Source: Takakia lepidozioides
Taxonomy: Eukaryota; Streptophyta; Takakiopsida; Takakiales; Takakiaceae
DNA: 64,000 bases
Assembly: GCA_030704615.1 (NCBI GenBank)
Contig: CM060732.1
Location: 28,875,053-28,939,052, forward strand
Direction of reading: 5' to 3'
Shown here: positions 10,700-21,021 of the stretch, piece by piece
Layout of the letters: each line of letters begins with the position of its first letter
How positions within the stretch are numbered: the stretch's first letter is position 1
Translations under genes and position numbers: made by a program
Notes under the pieces: model-generated
What the model saw: the letters and a program-made list of their open reading frames with translations, nothing else
Database searches by the model: none
What the model was told of the DNA's origin: nothing

Positions 10700-12477
10700 G
10701 TGGAGGAGGTGCACATTGTGAGTGTCATTACGGAGTTACCCAAGGGTTTTGAGGGGAGTACGGCTACAGGCAGTAACAGTGAGAGTGGGTTCACAAGACG
10801 AGGTATTCGGTTCAGACCACCTTCACCGCCACCCTCAATTACTGTAGAGTCAGACACAGACTCAGAGGCTTCATCAACAGGTGTGCACTTTCATTCGCCA
10901 TTGTTGTGGGACGACATGGAGGAGATGTATGGAGCTACCAAGGGGCCTCGTAGGTACTCTGGAGCTGTGGGCACAATCGAGTTGGATGACTTTATCCAGG
11001 AGTTCGACAGCTGGTGTGATTTGCAGCAGATGCGCAATCCACACAGCTATTCACCCCATTCATGGCGTGGAAGGGCTGTTCCAACATTTGGAAGGCCCGC
11101 CTATGGACGATTACCACGAGTTCAGGCGAGGACATGAAGCAGAGATTGAGGAGTGGAGGATGTATTGGTCACCTGACTACGTCTCCATTACTCGAGGCAC
11201 GACGCGACCAGTAGCTGCATCAGTACCAATAGCTCCCACTGCCAGCACTAGTAGTGGAGCAAGTAGTGCTGGTACTTCTGTAGGTGGTACCAGTTCAAAA
11301 GGTGCTACTACTCCTCCTGCCCTCGCCACACTACAACACATGTGCCTAGATTCAACCCGGTGGTGGAGTTCTTCCAGGAGTTGCGGAGGAACTACCAAGG
11401 TGTACGGACAGAGAAGCTGCGAAGTTTGCAAGACTTCCAGCGCAAACCCAGTGAGAGCCTGCGAGAGGCGTACACTCGTATGAGGCGCTTGATAAGTGTG
11501 ACCCAAGGGGTTACTGAAGCTCAGGCAATCCAGTTTTGGTATGGAATTCTGGACAAGGAGCTCAAGAGAGGGTGCGAGATGCAACCCTGTTACAAGCAGC
11601 CCAACCCACATTAGCAGATGTGTTTCTGCTGGCTGAGCGGATTGAGCTCAACATGGTGGAGGAGCGAGTTGTTACAATTGGATTTGGCAAGGACATGCCT
11701 GTACGGGGCACAGCTGTCAGCCCACAAGCACAAGGGACTGCCCAACAGCGTGGTCAGGGGGGCAAGGTTGCCCAGCCCAAGTTCCATGGAGCTTACAGGG
11801 GACCTCAGGTGCAGAGGCCCGTGGCATCTTTTGCAGGCCAACAGCAACCAGGGGTGATATGTTGGACATGTGGAGGACCCCATGTCAAAAGAGATTGCCC
11901 AGAGAATGGCAGAAGGCCGGCACAAGCACAGCCTGCACAGTTGCAGTGTGGGCATTGTGGCAAGTATGGGCATGTAGATGCCTAGTGTTATGACTTGCAT
12001 CCTGAGTTGCGCCCAGGCCAGTTCCAAGGGAACAATGGTGGCCGGGGGCGAGGTGGACCAGCCCAAAGAGGACGAGGTGGTCGGGCACGAGGTGCAGGCC
12101 AAGGGCAAGCTCAACATGGCCAAGGACGCGGAGGTCAGGGCGTTGATCAAGGCATGGCCAACCGGCTTCAGCAGCTAGAGCAGAGGCTCGCTGCCATGGC
12201 TATAGCTCAGGCGGTACCGGCTCCCAGGCGGGATGGTCCACCTCCTGCTCCTGAGGGAGGAGATATGGGAGGCATGGGATTCATGTGCGGAGCAGCACTA
12301 CCACTAGAGCAGGTGGAGTCTGCTGCAGCCGTGACTCGAGGAGCAGCACGAGTTCCTGAGCCACGAGGTGCAGCAGGTGGAGTTGGATCCACAACGTGGG
12401 GAGGCAAGCCGTCAGGCGAGGCTGCCTCAGTCATTCACCTTGGCGGAGACAGTGTCAACGCCATCCATGGCACCTAG
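10700..12477 (+). pseudogene. gag (capsid and nucleocapsid) of the methyltransferase retrotransposon
   Basis: Gag forms the particle and binds RNA. The N-terminal part (10700-11060) has LDDFIQEFDSWCDLQQM. The capsid segment FNPVVEFFQELRRNYQG to AIQFWYGILDKELKRG (11342-11580) fits the retrotransposon gag fold. The nucleocapsid part (11536-12477) has a CX2CX4HX4C knuckle CWTCGGPHVKRDC and a second knuckle CGHCGKYGH interrupted by a TAG at 11983-11985 just before its last Cys. The same frame stays open after that stop through a Gly/Arg/Gln-rich tail to 12477. At least three frame changes (about 11050, 11340, 11540) break the rest. The first in-frame ATG is near 10915, so the start is uncertain. 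Confidence 0.8.
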
Positions 12478-13660
12478 TTCTCGCCCGACTGTTACCGAGG
12501 CGGAGGTTACTATGCCATTGGGGAGAGCTACACGTGCAGCACTGACACCTGCTACCAAGGCTAGTGCAGCCGGTGTGTTATTGGGGGCAGCCACCTCTGT
12601 GTGTCAAGCCCCACTGTTCTCGGCAACCATGATTGCGACGCCGGGGGTGAGACCAGCTGCAGTGTTCAGACTAGCAGCAACTCTCTGTGAGAGTGGGGAG
12701 GTCACTTCATCTTCTGCGGCGAAGTTAGTGGAAGGTATAGTGGCAGAGGGATCTTCGGATTTGAGGGTCAAGACTGCCACGGCTGCGCCATGGCAAGTTG
12801 CAGCTGCCAGGTTGACGGAGCTGCCAGCTAGGCCAGCCATTGAGCGCGCCATGGTGACACCTGGAGTTGTCTTGTTAGACAACCAGGGAGGCATTTTCAC
12901 TTGAGTGGACCGGCAGGCAAGAAGTACCGGCCACTGCGGGTCTTGTTGGACTCAGGAGCTCAGCCACTGATGTTGGGCAGAGCTGCTATTGCAGGTTTGG
13001 GCCTCATGGAGGCGGATATGGAGCCTTGTCCTTTCCAGATACAGACATCTCTGGGAGGATCAGAGCAGGCTCGCGGCATGACACGGCACAGTTGGCTATT
13101 AGACTGCAGCCGGATCATCCTGTAGATGGCTCAGTGATGCGAGCCAAGGCCATTGTGACAGATCGGTCTCTTACGATGTCCTCGTTGGTGGGGCAGTGTT
13201 ATACCCCATGGGCTTCACCCTGGATTTCTGGGAGGAGTCAGCATCCTACAGGCCTGGATGGCAGTCAGGGGATGGTCGCCGTGCACAGCTCCCTGTGACA
13301 TTCATTGGGGGTATTGCAGCTGCCCAGCGGGGCAAGATGCCAACACTAGCCGCCTTCACAGCTGCAGTTAGTTGGCCTGGAGAGTTGCTGGAAGGCAATG
13401 CCCATGCAGAGGATGTGCCACCTCCAGCAGAGCAGGATGACATGCATGGTACGGCGGAGTTGCCTGCCATGGTTGCTCACACTCCATTGTGGGGTACGAG
13501 CAAGGATTTGCAGCAAGCTGCTGATGGACGGGTGCAACAAGCTTGGGTAGAAGCTTTTGTACCGTCAGGAGAGGAGGAGAGTGCGGTGATTGCACCAGGA
13601 CCACCTCAGTTGTCGCCATTGGACACCACACCTCTTGTGTGGCAGCGGCCGGATGAAGGC
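12478..13660 (+). pseudogene. Linker and aspartic protease
   Basis: An Ala/Thr/Pro-rich linker (to 12904) leads into a retropepsin-like domain. The catalytic motif is VLLDSGAQPLMLG (about 12939-12978, D-S-G), followed by LGLMEADMEP and, in another frame, the C-terminal strand SYDVLVGGAVLYPMGF (13169-13216). Frames change near 13080 and 13170. A further ~150 codons (13217-13660) are acidic and unstructured and lead straight into the methyltransferase. The protease would process the polyprotein and perhaps release the methyltransferase. Confidence 0.75.
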
Positions 13661-14640
13661 ATTGCCTTCTGGACTTGTTTGGCGGGATCAGCACTGGATT
13701 GGCTGCAGTGCTGCAGGCAGGTGTACGAGTTCAACGTTACCTGTATGTGGAGAGGGATGAGACTGCACGACGCGTCTCACTGCGCCATGTTGCTCAGATG
13801 GTGCAGCAGCACCCTGAGTTGTTGCCGTGTCTGCAGTTCGTGGATATCAGCAGGCCTTGCCAGCAGACATTGCGTTGCTGGGGGCGCAGGATTTGGAGCG
13901 GGTTGGCTCCATTGATCTGGTAGTGGCAGGTTGGCCCTGCCAAGGGCATTCATCAGCCGGGCATGGCAATGGATTGCGAGACTCGAGGACGGGTCTGTTT
14001 TGGGAGATGGTGCGGATTTTGCGCCACTTGCAGCTTCATCAGGCTGTATCTCCGGCATACATCTTGGAGAATGTGCCACTGATGGGTGATTCTCGGGCCA
14101 GGGTGATGGCCAGTGTGCATCAAGTCCGGTCGTGGCTTGGGTCAGCAGTTGCTGGATGCAGCTGCAGTGGGGTCACGGGCTCATCGTCCACGACTATGGT
14201 GGACTAACTTGATGCACCCCGCACTGCTCAAGCGTGCATTTGATGGGGTGCAGCGGCCAGCACACCTCACCGTGGATGGCATTTTGGACACAGGAGGCAG
14301 TCTCAACGTGTGAGACACGATGACCGTTCGCCTTTGGCAGTGGTCAACAGGGTGGGTCAACCACGAGCAGCATTACCTACACTGCTCAGCTTCCCAGGAT
14401 CCCATGCTTTTCGGGATGGTGGACCTGGCCTCCTGTGGGATGCTCAGTTGCAGCAGTTAGTGGAGCCTAATGCCGACGAGCGAGAGCGGGCTATGGGGTT
14501 TTCCACTGGGACCACGGCGGTGCCTTCTCTTTCTGAGGCATCACGTCGTCAGGTGTTGGGGCAAGCAATGGATCTCAATTGCTTGACCTGGATTGTCAGC
14601 TTGGCTATGGCTGAGCAACGTAGAGTGCGGAGTGCACTTC
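13661..14640 (+). pseudogene. C5-cytosine DNA methyltransferase domain inside pol
   Basis: A C5-cytosine methyltransferase, which would transfer a methyl group from S-adenosylmethionine to cytosine in DNA. Motif I LLDLFGGISTG (about 13668-13700) and the following YVERDET bind the cofactor. Motif IV is VVAGWPCQGHS, with the catalytic Cys codon at 13938-13940. Motif VI is ILENVP, with its Glu codon at 14067-14069. Motif VIII is RAHRPR (14176-14193). A target-recognition stretch follows, then motif IX ERERAMGF (about 14482) and motif X RQVLGQAM (about 14550). All are in the normal order, but in alternating frames (changes near 13663, 13850, 14130 and 14310), so this copy is inactive as it stands. 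The spacing of motifs suits a full catalytic domain of about 320 residues. DNMT subfamily cannot be decided by eye: motif IV looks Dcm/DNMT1-like, motif I DNMT3-like. Confidence 0.88.
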
Positions 14641-14902
14641 CCTTAACGTCTCTCTGCCTACCGAGACGGTACAGGCAGCGAGTGGGGGCGAGCCGGTGAG
14701 GACCACGAGGTGTAGACATCCATGGCACATGTGGGAGGTGCTCGAGGTTCAGAGGGAGTTGGCAGCGAAGGCAGCTGTGATGGATGAGGTTGGGGATTCT
14801 TCTCGGGATGAGGAGGTTCTCAATGATGAGATGATGGGGCAGGATGAGGCCTTGTCATTGACTGAGCAGGAAGGGAGTACTGCTCAAGAGGTTGCAGCAT
14901 AG
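14641..14902 (+). other. Linker between methyltransferase and RT
   Basis: An acidic, low-complexity linker (about 68 codons open from 14696) in the same frame as the reverse transcriptase and separated from it by one TAG at 14900-14902. The stop could have arisen from CAG by one transition. Confidence 0.5.
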
Positions 14903-16850
14903 CAACCACGGGACGCGTCCTCTACCTCTAAGCCCACTGGACTTAAGGTTGCAGTTACGGAGGACAATTGGGAGCCTGATATTGGACCCATTGTCACCGG
15001 AGGAGAGAGACGACGTATACGGCGGTTCCTGAGGGCTTACAGGAATTGCTTTGCCTTCAGTTTGAAGGACTTGGGAGCACTGAAGGGTCAAGAGATCCGT
15101 ATTGAGTTGGCCACTGACACGCCAATCTTTCGGAGACCCTATAGATACAGTGACATGGAGAGGTCTTTGATTCAGATGAGGACTCAAGATCTCTGGGAGG
15201 CAGGTTTGGTGGAGCTCTCTGGTGGAGAGTATGCTTCAGCCACAGTGATGCCAGCTAAGAAGGATGTCTATGGCAATTGGACGGAGAGACGTATGTGCGG
15301 TGATTACCGGCCTGTAAATCGTCAGACCAAGTCCGATAGGTATGCCATGCCAACACCAGAGGAGATCTTTGATGCCATTGGGCATTCCAAGGTCTTTAGC
15401 ACGTTGGATTTACGATCCGGATATCACCAGTTGCCGATCAAGGAGGCGGATAAGCAAAAGACGGCATTCTGGGGGATCAATGAGCACGGGAAGGATTGCC
15501 TATACCAGTGGCGGTTCTTACCATTTGGGCTTAAAAACGCTCCCGCTGAGTTTCAAAGAGTCATGGACAGGATTCTAGCAGGGGTGGAGTTTGCTCGGTG
15601 CTACATAGATGACATCATCATCTTTAGTGCTACGGTGGAGGAGCATGAGAGACACCTTCAGGGGGTATTTGAGCGCTTGAGGACGCACGGATTGAAGTTA
15701 CATCCGGGCAAGTGCAAGTTTTTCCACAACCAGATTGAGTATCTGGGTCACATGATATATCCTGGAGGATTGGGGGTACAGCAGACTAAGGTAGAGTCCA
15801 TTGCACAGGTTCCACGCCCCACGGATGTGAGCCGAGTTCGAGCTTTCATGGGGTTAGCAAACTATTACAGACGGTTTGTTAAGGGATTTAGTGCCATTGC
15901 AAAGGCTCTAACCAAGCTGACCAAGGTGGACCAGGAGTGGCAGTGGGAAATGAGCAAGAACAAGCTTTTTCAAGAGCTCAAGGCGAGGTTGACCTCGGCG
16001 CCCATCTTGAGACGACCTATCAGGGGGCGTCCTTTTCAGCTGCATACAGATTGGAGCATGCTGGGGCTTGGAGCGGTGCTCACACAGGTGGATGATGAGG
16101 GAAGAGAGTTCGTAGTGGCTTATGCTAGCCGCTCGAACAATGCTGCAGAGTCTAAGTATAGCTCATATGAGGGAGAATGCTTAGCTGCAGTGTGGGCCGT
16201 GGCACACTTCAGGTGCTATCTATACGGCAATCTCTTCACCCTTGTCACGGATCACCAACCACTCAAGTGGTTGATGGAGTCAGACAAGCTTACGGGGAAG
16301 CTTGCACGGTGGGCACTCATCCTTCAAGAGTATGACTTTCAGGTGGTGCATCGACCGGGTTTGGTCAATCGAAATGCAGATGGGTTGAGTCGCAATCCAT
16401 GCACGAGCCAGCAGGATGACACTGGAGCTCGGTGGCATGGTGAGACGGACGAGGAGATGGTGCCCGGATGGCATGCATCTGCATTTCTGTGTATCTTGGC
16501 AGCGGAAGGCCAGGTTGGACCTACAACAGGGATGACTGTAGATCAAGTGTCTGAGGACCCTGAGGCCAGCAATGAGCAGGGTGGCGCCAAAGATATACAT
16601 GAGGATTCAGTTGTGTTGGACTACCTCCGCAGTGGAGACACGACAGCCACTATGACTGCCAAGGAGAGGGATCGGATCCTACAACGAGCCAAGAGGTTCA
16701 GGTGGGAGGGGACACACCTGCTTCGAGTGTGGGAGGATGGTCGAGTGAGGATTGTGCCTCACCCAACACAGCGGGCACGGTTAGTGCGGCATGCCCATGA
16801 GGAGTTGGGGCATTTTGGGGTGCGACGCACTCATAGTCTACTGCAGGGGG
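14903..16850 (+). CDS. Reverse transcriptase and RNase H
   Basis: The longest open part of the element. RT copies element RNA into cDNA. Visible blocks: RRMCGDYRPVNRQTKSDRYA, STLDLRSGYHQLPI (first catalytic Asp), FLPFGLKNAPAEFQRVMD, the YIDD box CYIDDIIIFS (about 15600-15628), GKCKFF and YLGHMI, RAFMGLANYYRRFV. RNase H follows with LHTDWSMLGLGAVL, YEGECLAA and VTDHQPLKW carrying its Asp/Glu residues, then the RNase H end ARWALILQEYDFQVVHRPG. Domain order and sequence are Ty3/gypsy. The frame runs to 16900, but true coding shifts near 16850 into integrase. Confidence 0.93.
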
Positions 16851-18043
16851 CAGTATTGGTGGCGTGGTATGCACACAGAGGTGCAACAATTTGTGGCTAG
16901 GTGCATGGTGTGTGACAGGGTGCGTGCTTCATTCAACGCCCCTACTCCACAATTGCACCCTCTTTCGATCATGGGATTGGGCTACAGGTGGAGTCTTGAC
17001 TTCGCAGGGCCGTTGCCACTGACCATGCGCCACAACAAGTACGTGTTGGTGATGGTGGAGCACTTCTCCAAGTGGATTGAATTGGTTCCATTGCCTGATA
17101 AGGCTAGTGAGGGAGCTGCGTATGCATTCCTGGATTGTGTGCTTAGCCGATTCGGTGCTCCAGCTGAGGTACTCACGGACCAAGGGAGAGAGTTCTTGGG
17201 GGAGTTTCAGGCTTTGTGTGACAAGGCCTTGATAGACCACCGCACCACTTCTCGGGATCATCCTGAAGCCGATGGCTTGGCAGAGAGAGTTGTTCAGACA
17301 GTAAAGAGGGGTTTGCGCAAGTATGGCTTGCAGAAGGGACACCTAGGAGATTGGGACCTTCAGTTACCCTGGTTAGCCATGGGCTACAGGTTCAGCAGCA
17401 AGCATCATGCATCACTTCCTCCTTCTCACCATACTTTTTTCTCTTTGGCCGAGAGCCGGATTTGCCTACATCCATTCGCAGAGAAGCTGCTACAGTTCTT
17501 AACCTTGACGATCCGGACGTGTGGGCACGTGCATGTGAGCAGCGTGCAGAGTTGTTCAAGAGAGTCATGCCTATGGCTTTCGAGAACCTTGCCATTGCAC
17601 AACACCGTGATACGTTGAGGTATGCTACCATACGTGGTGGGGGCTATCGTCCTGGGGTTCGGAGATTCAACCCTGGTGACTATGTCTATCTGCAGCAGAC
17701 TGCTCCTACGACCCTGGATGTGACTGCAGGACGTGTTATTTTGAGGGTTCGAGAGGTCTTGCCCTCAGGCGTCTTGGTCTTGGAGGGTCGGGATGGCATA
17801 ACTTGGAAGGACCATGTGCGTAATTGTGCGCCATGTCACCTTCCGAATGTCGATGGCAGGATTGACCCAAACCTGGCAGTGGTATCTGCAGGTTTGAGGT
17901 GCATGTTGTGTGGGTCTACTAAAGGGGCAGCCACCATGCTGGTATGTGATCGGTGCTCTAGAGGTTGGCATATGGGATGCTTGACTCCACCTCTTGAGAT
18001 GGTTCCGGATGGGGATTGGTTATGTCCACATTGCATTGGATAG
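16770..18043 (+). pseudogene. Integrase with C-terminal PHD finger
   Basis: Integrase joins cDNA to chromosomal DNA. The zinc-binding segment HAHEELGHFGVRRTHSLL is followed by CMVCDRV. The catalytic triad is seen as SLDFAGP, LTDQGREF and HPEADGLAERVVQT. The segment FLFGREPDLP and the C-terminal barrel (VRRFNPGDYVYLQQ) follow. Two frame changes (about 16850 and 17395) break it. Where chromoviruses have a chromodomain, this protein ends in a PHD finger (17900-18034) and stops at 18043. A PHD finger could direct insertion toward chromatin with a given histone H3 tail state. Confidence 0.85.
17900..18034 (+). other. PHD finger at the integrase C-terminus
   Basis: Cys4-His-Cys3 pattern with spacing C-X2-C-X11-C-X2-C-X4-H-X2-C-X14-C-X2-C. 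A Trp lies two residues before the seventh ligand (GDWLC), the hallmark that separates PHD from RING fingers. The segment LVCDRCSRGWHMGCLTPPLE closely follows PHD fingers of chromatin proteins. All eight ligands are intact and in one frame. Confidence 0.9.
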
Positions 18044-18302
18044 TGGGAGTGGATACAACCATGGGAGGCTAACAAGAAACGCAAGGCCCAGCTACTAGGA
18101 GACCTTGAACACACGAGATCTTGGCTCAAGTTCATAGATTGCAAGACGGCGACTAACGATGGGGCTACTCTTGTACCCGGCCTCTTGGTTGATAGAGTTT
18201 GAGCACGATAAAGACAGTGATAGAGGCCTTAGTACGGCTGTGGCTATTACATCTTGTAGCTATCAAGAGGTAGAGGGACCTATCCACCAGCTAGGGGGGC
18301 GA
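18044..18302 (+). other. 3' untranslated region with polypurine tract
   Basis: Non-coding stretch after the integrase stop. AGGGGGGCGA (18293-18302) looks like the polypurine tract that primes plus-strand synthesis. It is followed by TTGTGCTAG, the start of the 86-bp block, rather than by the TGTCAAG start of the integrated 5' end. Confidence 0.6.
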
Positions 18303-18388
18303 TTGTGCTAGACTACTTTATTGTGCATATATGTGTGGTGTGGTTTGGACAGCGATGTAGTTGTGTAGCGATATGTATGCGCACGACA
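18303..18388 (+). repeat. 86-bp direct repeat, first copy
   Basis: Begins TTGTGCTAGACTAC and ends GCGCACGACA. An identical-looking copy lies at 18737-18822. Together they bracket the 346-bp LTR core. The block is absent next to the 5' LTR. Confidence 0.9.
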
Positions 18389-18390
18389 GC

Positions 18391-18822
18391 TGTCAAGTTA
18401 AATAAGCACAGTGTGAAAACAGCTAGAATAAAACTAGTTATTTGTATTTAACAATTGGATTTAGGTCAAGTGTTAAATCAGGTGTCAAGTTTAGTTTGAC
18501 ACCTGGTCTGTCTTATCTTCACGAGAGCGGCAGTCGCGCAGCTCATCTCTCTCGAGTTGAGCCTGCGCGACCGAGCTCCTGCATCGTTTAGGACTGAGTG
18601 TGCTCATGATGGGAGTGTAGGTTGTTGTGGGGTGGAGTCCCCACAGCTTGGGGTGCCCCTGGCTCGACTTCTATTTCTAAGAGTGATGGTTTGGTTTTCA
18701 TGCTTTGCATCGTGTGTGTCCTTAGCTTTCTTATCATTGTGCTAGACTACTTTATTGTGCATATATGTGTGGTGTGGTTTGGACAGCGATGTAGTTGTGT
18801 AGCGATATGTATGCGCACGACA
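18391..18822 (+). repeat. 3' LTR (core plus 86-bp block)
   Basis: From TGTCAAG to CGACA, 432 bases, TG...CA ends. The first 346 bases match the 5' LTR and the last 86 are the repeat block. The PLE frame resumes immediately at 18823 with the target duplication ATTC. Confidence 0.8.
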
Positions 18823-19841
18823 ATTCTCTCACGCTTCTTCGAGAGGTTTCCCAACTTGAGGTCCCCTCGCATGCTCTTCTTTTTACGTTTGACGTGGAAT
18901 CTCTATATCCCAGCATCATCACCGAGCTCGGCTTGTATGAGCTCGAATGTGCTATTGGAGGTAATTTCACCAAACACAAAAAAGACCTGATCATGACCCT
19001 CGCTGGATTAGTCTTGAAACACCATTACCTTGAGTTCAATGGTAGTTTTTGGCACCAAATTCGCGGGACGGCGATGGGGAGCAACTTTGCAGTTGTTTAC
19101 GCTTGTTTGTTCCTCTGTCGGTTGGAGATGTACATGGAGTACGTGTGCCCATCGGAGCAAGAGCTGCTTTATCTTAAGCGCTATATCGACGATGGCTTTG
19201 GCATCTGGGTAGGCTCCGAAAAGAGCCTCCGGTCCTGGTTACGGAACTACGGTTCCATGTTCGATGGCATCAAAATCACGACCGCCATAAGCCCGACGTC
19301 CGCCGACATCTTGGATATCACCTTCCTCAAAGGAGACGACTTCATCCAAACTTGACGGCTCTCTACTAGATGTCATCAAAAGGCCCAGAACAAGTATCAA
19401 TACTTGCCTTGGTCCTCGTGGCATCCACATCACCAAAAGAAAGCTTTCGTCATCGGCGAGCTCCAACGGTACGTAATACGAGAAAGCACCATCCAAGGGT
19501 TCAACCATTTGCGACTTTTGTTTTACAAACGTCTTCAAGCCCGAGGTTATCCGGCGGCGTTCATCCGGAGTTGCTTCACCAAGATCTCCTACGACCTCAG
19601 ATCCGCTCTACTCGACCAACAGACGCAACGCGCAGTTGAGGGTAAACGGGCCCCCCTTGTTCTTAAGCTCGACTACTCTTCGTACACTCGAGCCTTGAAC
19701 TTGGGGGCCACCCTAAACCCTAGACTCCACGAGTTGCTTCAGCAAGTCCCGGAGCTTCGGTTTCTTCCTCGAGCGATGATTTGTTGGAGGAATCCGCGAA
19801 AGCTGAGTTCATTCCTAGTTAAATCTAGAATGATAGGATGA
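18823..19841 (+). pseudogene. PLE-1 ORF2 (reverse transcriptase), C-terminal half
   Basis: Continues the gene interrupted at 6891. Penelope-type RT motifs: FTFDVESLYPSI (first catalytic Asp), RGTAMGSNFAVVYA, YIDDGFGIW (YxDD box), DILDITF, and the PLE-specific post-palm segment YQYLPW..S.HP. An in-frame TGA at 19353-19355 replaces the CGA (Arg) still present in PLE-3 at the same place. The frame then stays open to 19841. No GIY-YIG nuclease domain follows, so this is an endonuclease-less PLE of the kind associated with chromosome ends. Confidence 0.88.
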
Positions 19842-20967
19842 TCTTGTAGTGCAAATGTCCCTAGCATTATTAATTTTGCCTCTTTGATAGCCCTAGTGTT
19901 GATGTTAAAGTCAAAGGGTTCCAACAATTAATTTGGACCATTGACTAATTAATGCAGTCTTGACTTGGAGGCTAAATTAGTGCTTTAGTGGCATTATTAT
20001 TGCCTTGGGAATTATCCCATATCGTTTGCACATAGTGAGGGTGCTTTTCTAGTATATAAGGATAGGCTTGGCTCTTAGGACTTCATCTCTTGGTGTTCCA
20101 CTGATGAGCTTGAGCAATCAAGCGAAACTTGTTTGGAATAAAACACCTTAACTCTTTTTGTGTCTCCACATTTAGAGAAGTCGAGAGTCTAGTCCTTGCC
20201 CGCCCGGGCAACTTGGATCGAAGGGGTGCTCGGCTCCGAGGGGAATCCCAACCCTTGGATACTTCCGAGGTCTTTTTTCTTTCCAAAGCACGGGCGTATA
20301 GAGCCTTCCGTTTGACGCCATCTTAGCCACCGCTTACAATGGGGAAGGCGGCTGGGGGTATATGGTAATCGTGTCGGGCAAGCTAATTTAGCCCCGACTA
20401 CACGGTTCCCCCTGTCGTACGCCCGATGGTCGGAGAGAAGGGATTTGGTTGATCCTCCCTCGAGTTCATCTCGAGCGATCAGAGGACTATGGGCATGCGC
20501 AAGCCTCTGCCGACCTAACCTTCTCGTCGTCGATGACCTTATGCGGTAATCCCTCCCATTCTTCCTTAGAGGTACGAACCTCTTTTTGAAGGTGGGGCAT
20601 ATAAGTTTTCCAACTAGGGGTTGAGACTTGACCCTATGTTTGTGAGTGCCTTGAGCGCATGCTTGCCCATAGTGAGCAAGATTTTTGTCGCTAAACAAGG
20701 AGAAGCAAACATAAAAAAGCTTACGGTTGGAGCGAAAGTGTCTCATTCTTCAATTAGAGAACCTTATCTCGTGAGGGCGGGAGTCCTTGCATAAGACATA
20801 ATAGTCTTATAGCATCCCTTTAGGCACGATAGGCGCACTTTGTATGCATTTGTCTTGGTTTCCATTGCATTTGTATTTGGGTCCTAACCGGGCCCCCTTA
20901 AAATTTACTGTGTCTTTTTCCAGTATTTTTTCTATTTTTTGTTATCTTTGCAAGCCTTTGTTGACCA
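19842..20967 (+). mobile_element. PLE-1 3' region and terminal repeat
   Basis: Starts with the 3' untranslated region shared with PLE-3 (about 55541-55928). Next comes the terminal-repeat block also found right of the gap at 3996. After the ribozyme the match to the PLE-1 leader (to about 4970) continues until the telomere-type repeats begin at 20968. No gene is seen. Confidence 0.75.
20092..20147 (+). ncRNA. Hammerhead ribozyme, PLE-1 right (intact)
   Basis: A complete 56-nt hammerhead. Stem I is TTCCA/TGGAA plus GGTG/CACC with a TAAAA bulge. The core CTGATGA is at 20101-20107. Stem II is GCTTGA/TCAAGC with a GCAA loop, followed by GAAA (20124-20127). Stem III has only two base pairs (AC/GT), and cleavage is predicted after T20133. 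Very short stem III is characteristic of PLE ribozymes, which are thought to act as dimers. It would process PLE transcripts at the terminal repeats. Confidence 0.9.
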
Positions 20968-21020
20968 CCCTAAACCCTAAACCCCAAACCCTAAACCCTA
21001 AACCCTAAACCCTAAACCCT
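20968..21020. repeat. Interstitial telomere repeat (CCCTAAA)n
   Basis: About seven and a half CCCTAAA units, one changed to CCCCAAA. It lies exactly between the PLE-1 leader (left) and the 5'-truncated end of PLE-2 (right). The C-rich strand reads in the sense direction of both PLEs. Confidence 0.97.
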
Positions 21021-21021
21021 T

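Larger units (their letters stand above)
6892..18822 (+). mobile_element. Ty3/gypsy retrotransposon with a DNA methyltransferase and a PHD finger
   Basis: An 11.9-kb LTR retrotransposon inserted in a PLE reverse transcriptase gene. It starts TGTCAAG and ends CGACA, and is flanked by ATTC. Order: LTR, long leader with extra ORFs, gag with CCHC knuckles, aspartic protease, C5-cytosine methyltransferase, reverse transcriptase, RNase H, integrase, PHD finger, purine tract, LTR. The order RT-RH-INT makes it Ty3/gypsy. The coding region changes frame many times, so this copy is dead, although all domains remain legible. Retrotransposon-borne cytosine methyltransferases have been reported in charophytes and dinoflagellates; I do not know of a report pairing one with a PHD-tailed integrase. 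Confidence 0.93.

Noticed and set aside
18823-19841. Group II intron or LINE reverse transcriptase
   Set aside because: Motifs (GTAMGSNF, YIDDGFGIW, YQYLPW..S.HP) and the linked hammerhead fit Penelope-like elements better; no endonuclease or intron domain V was seen.
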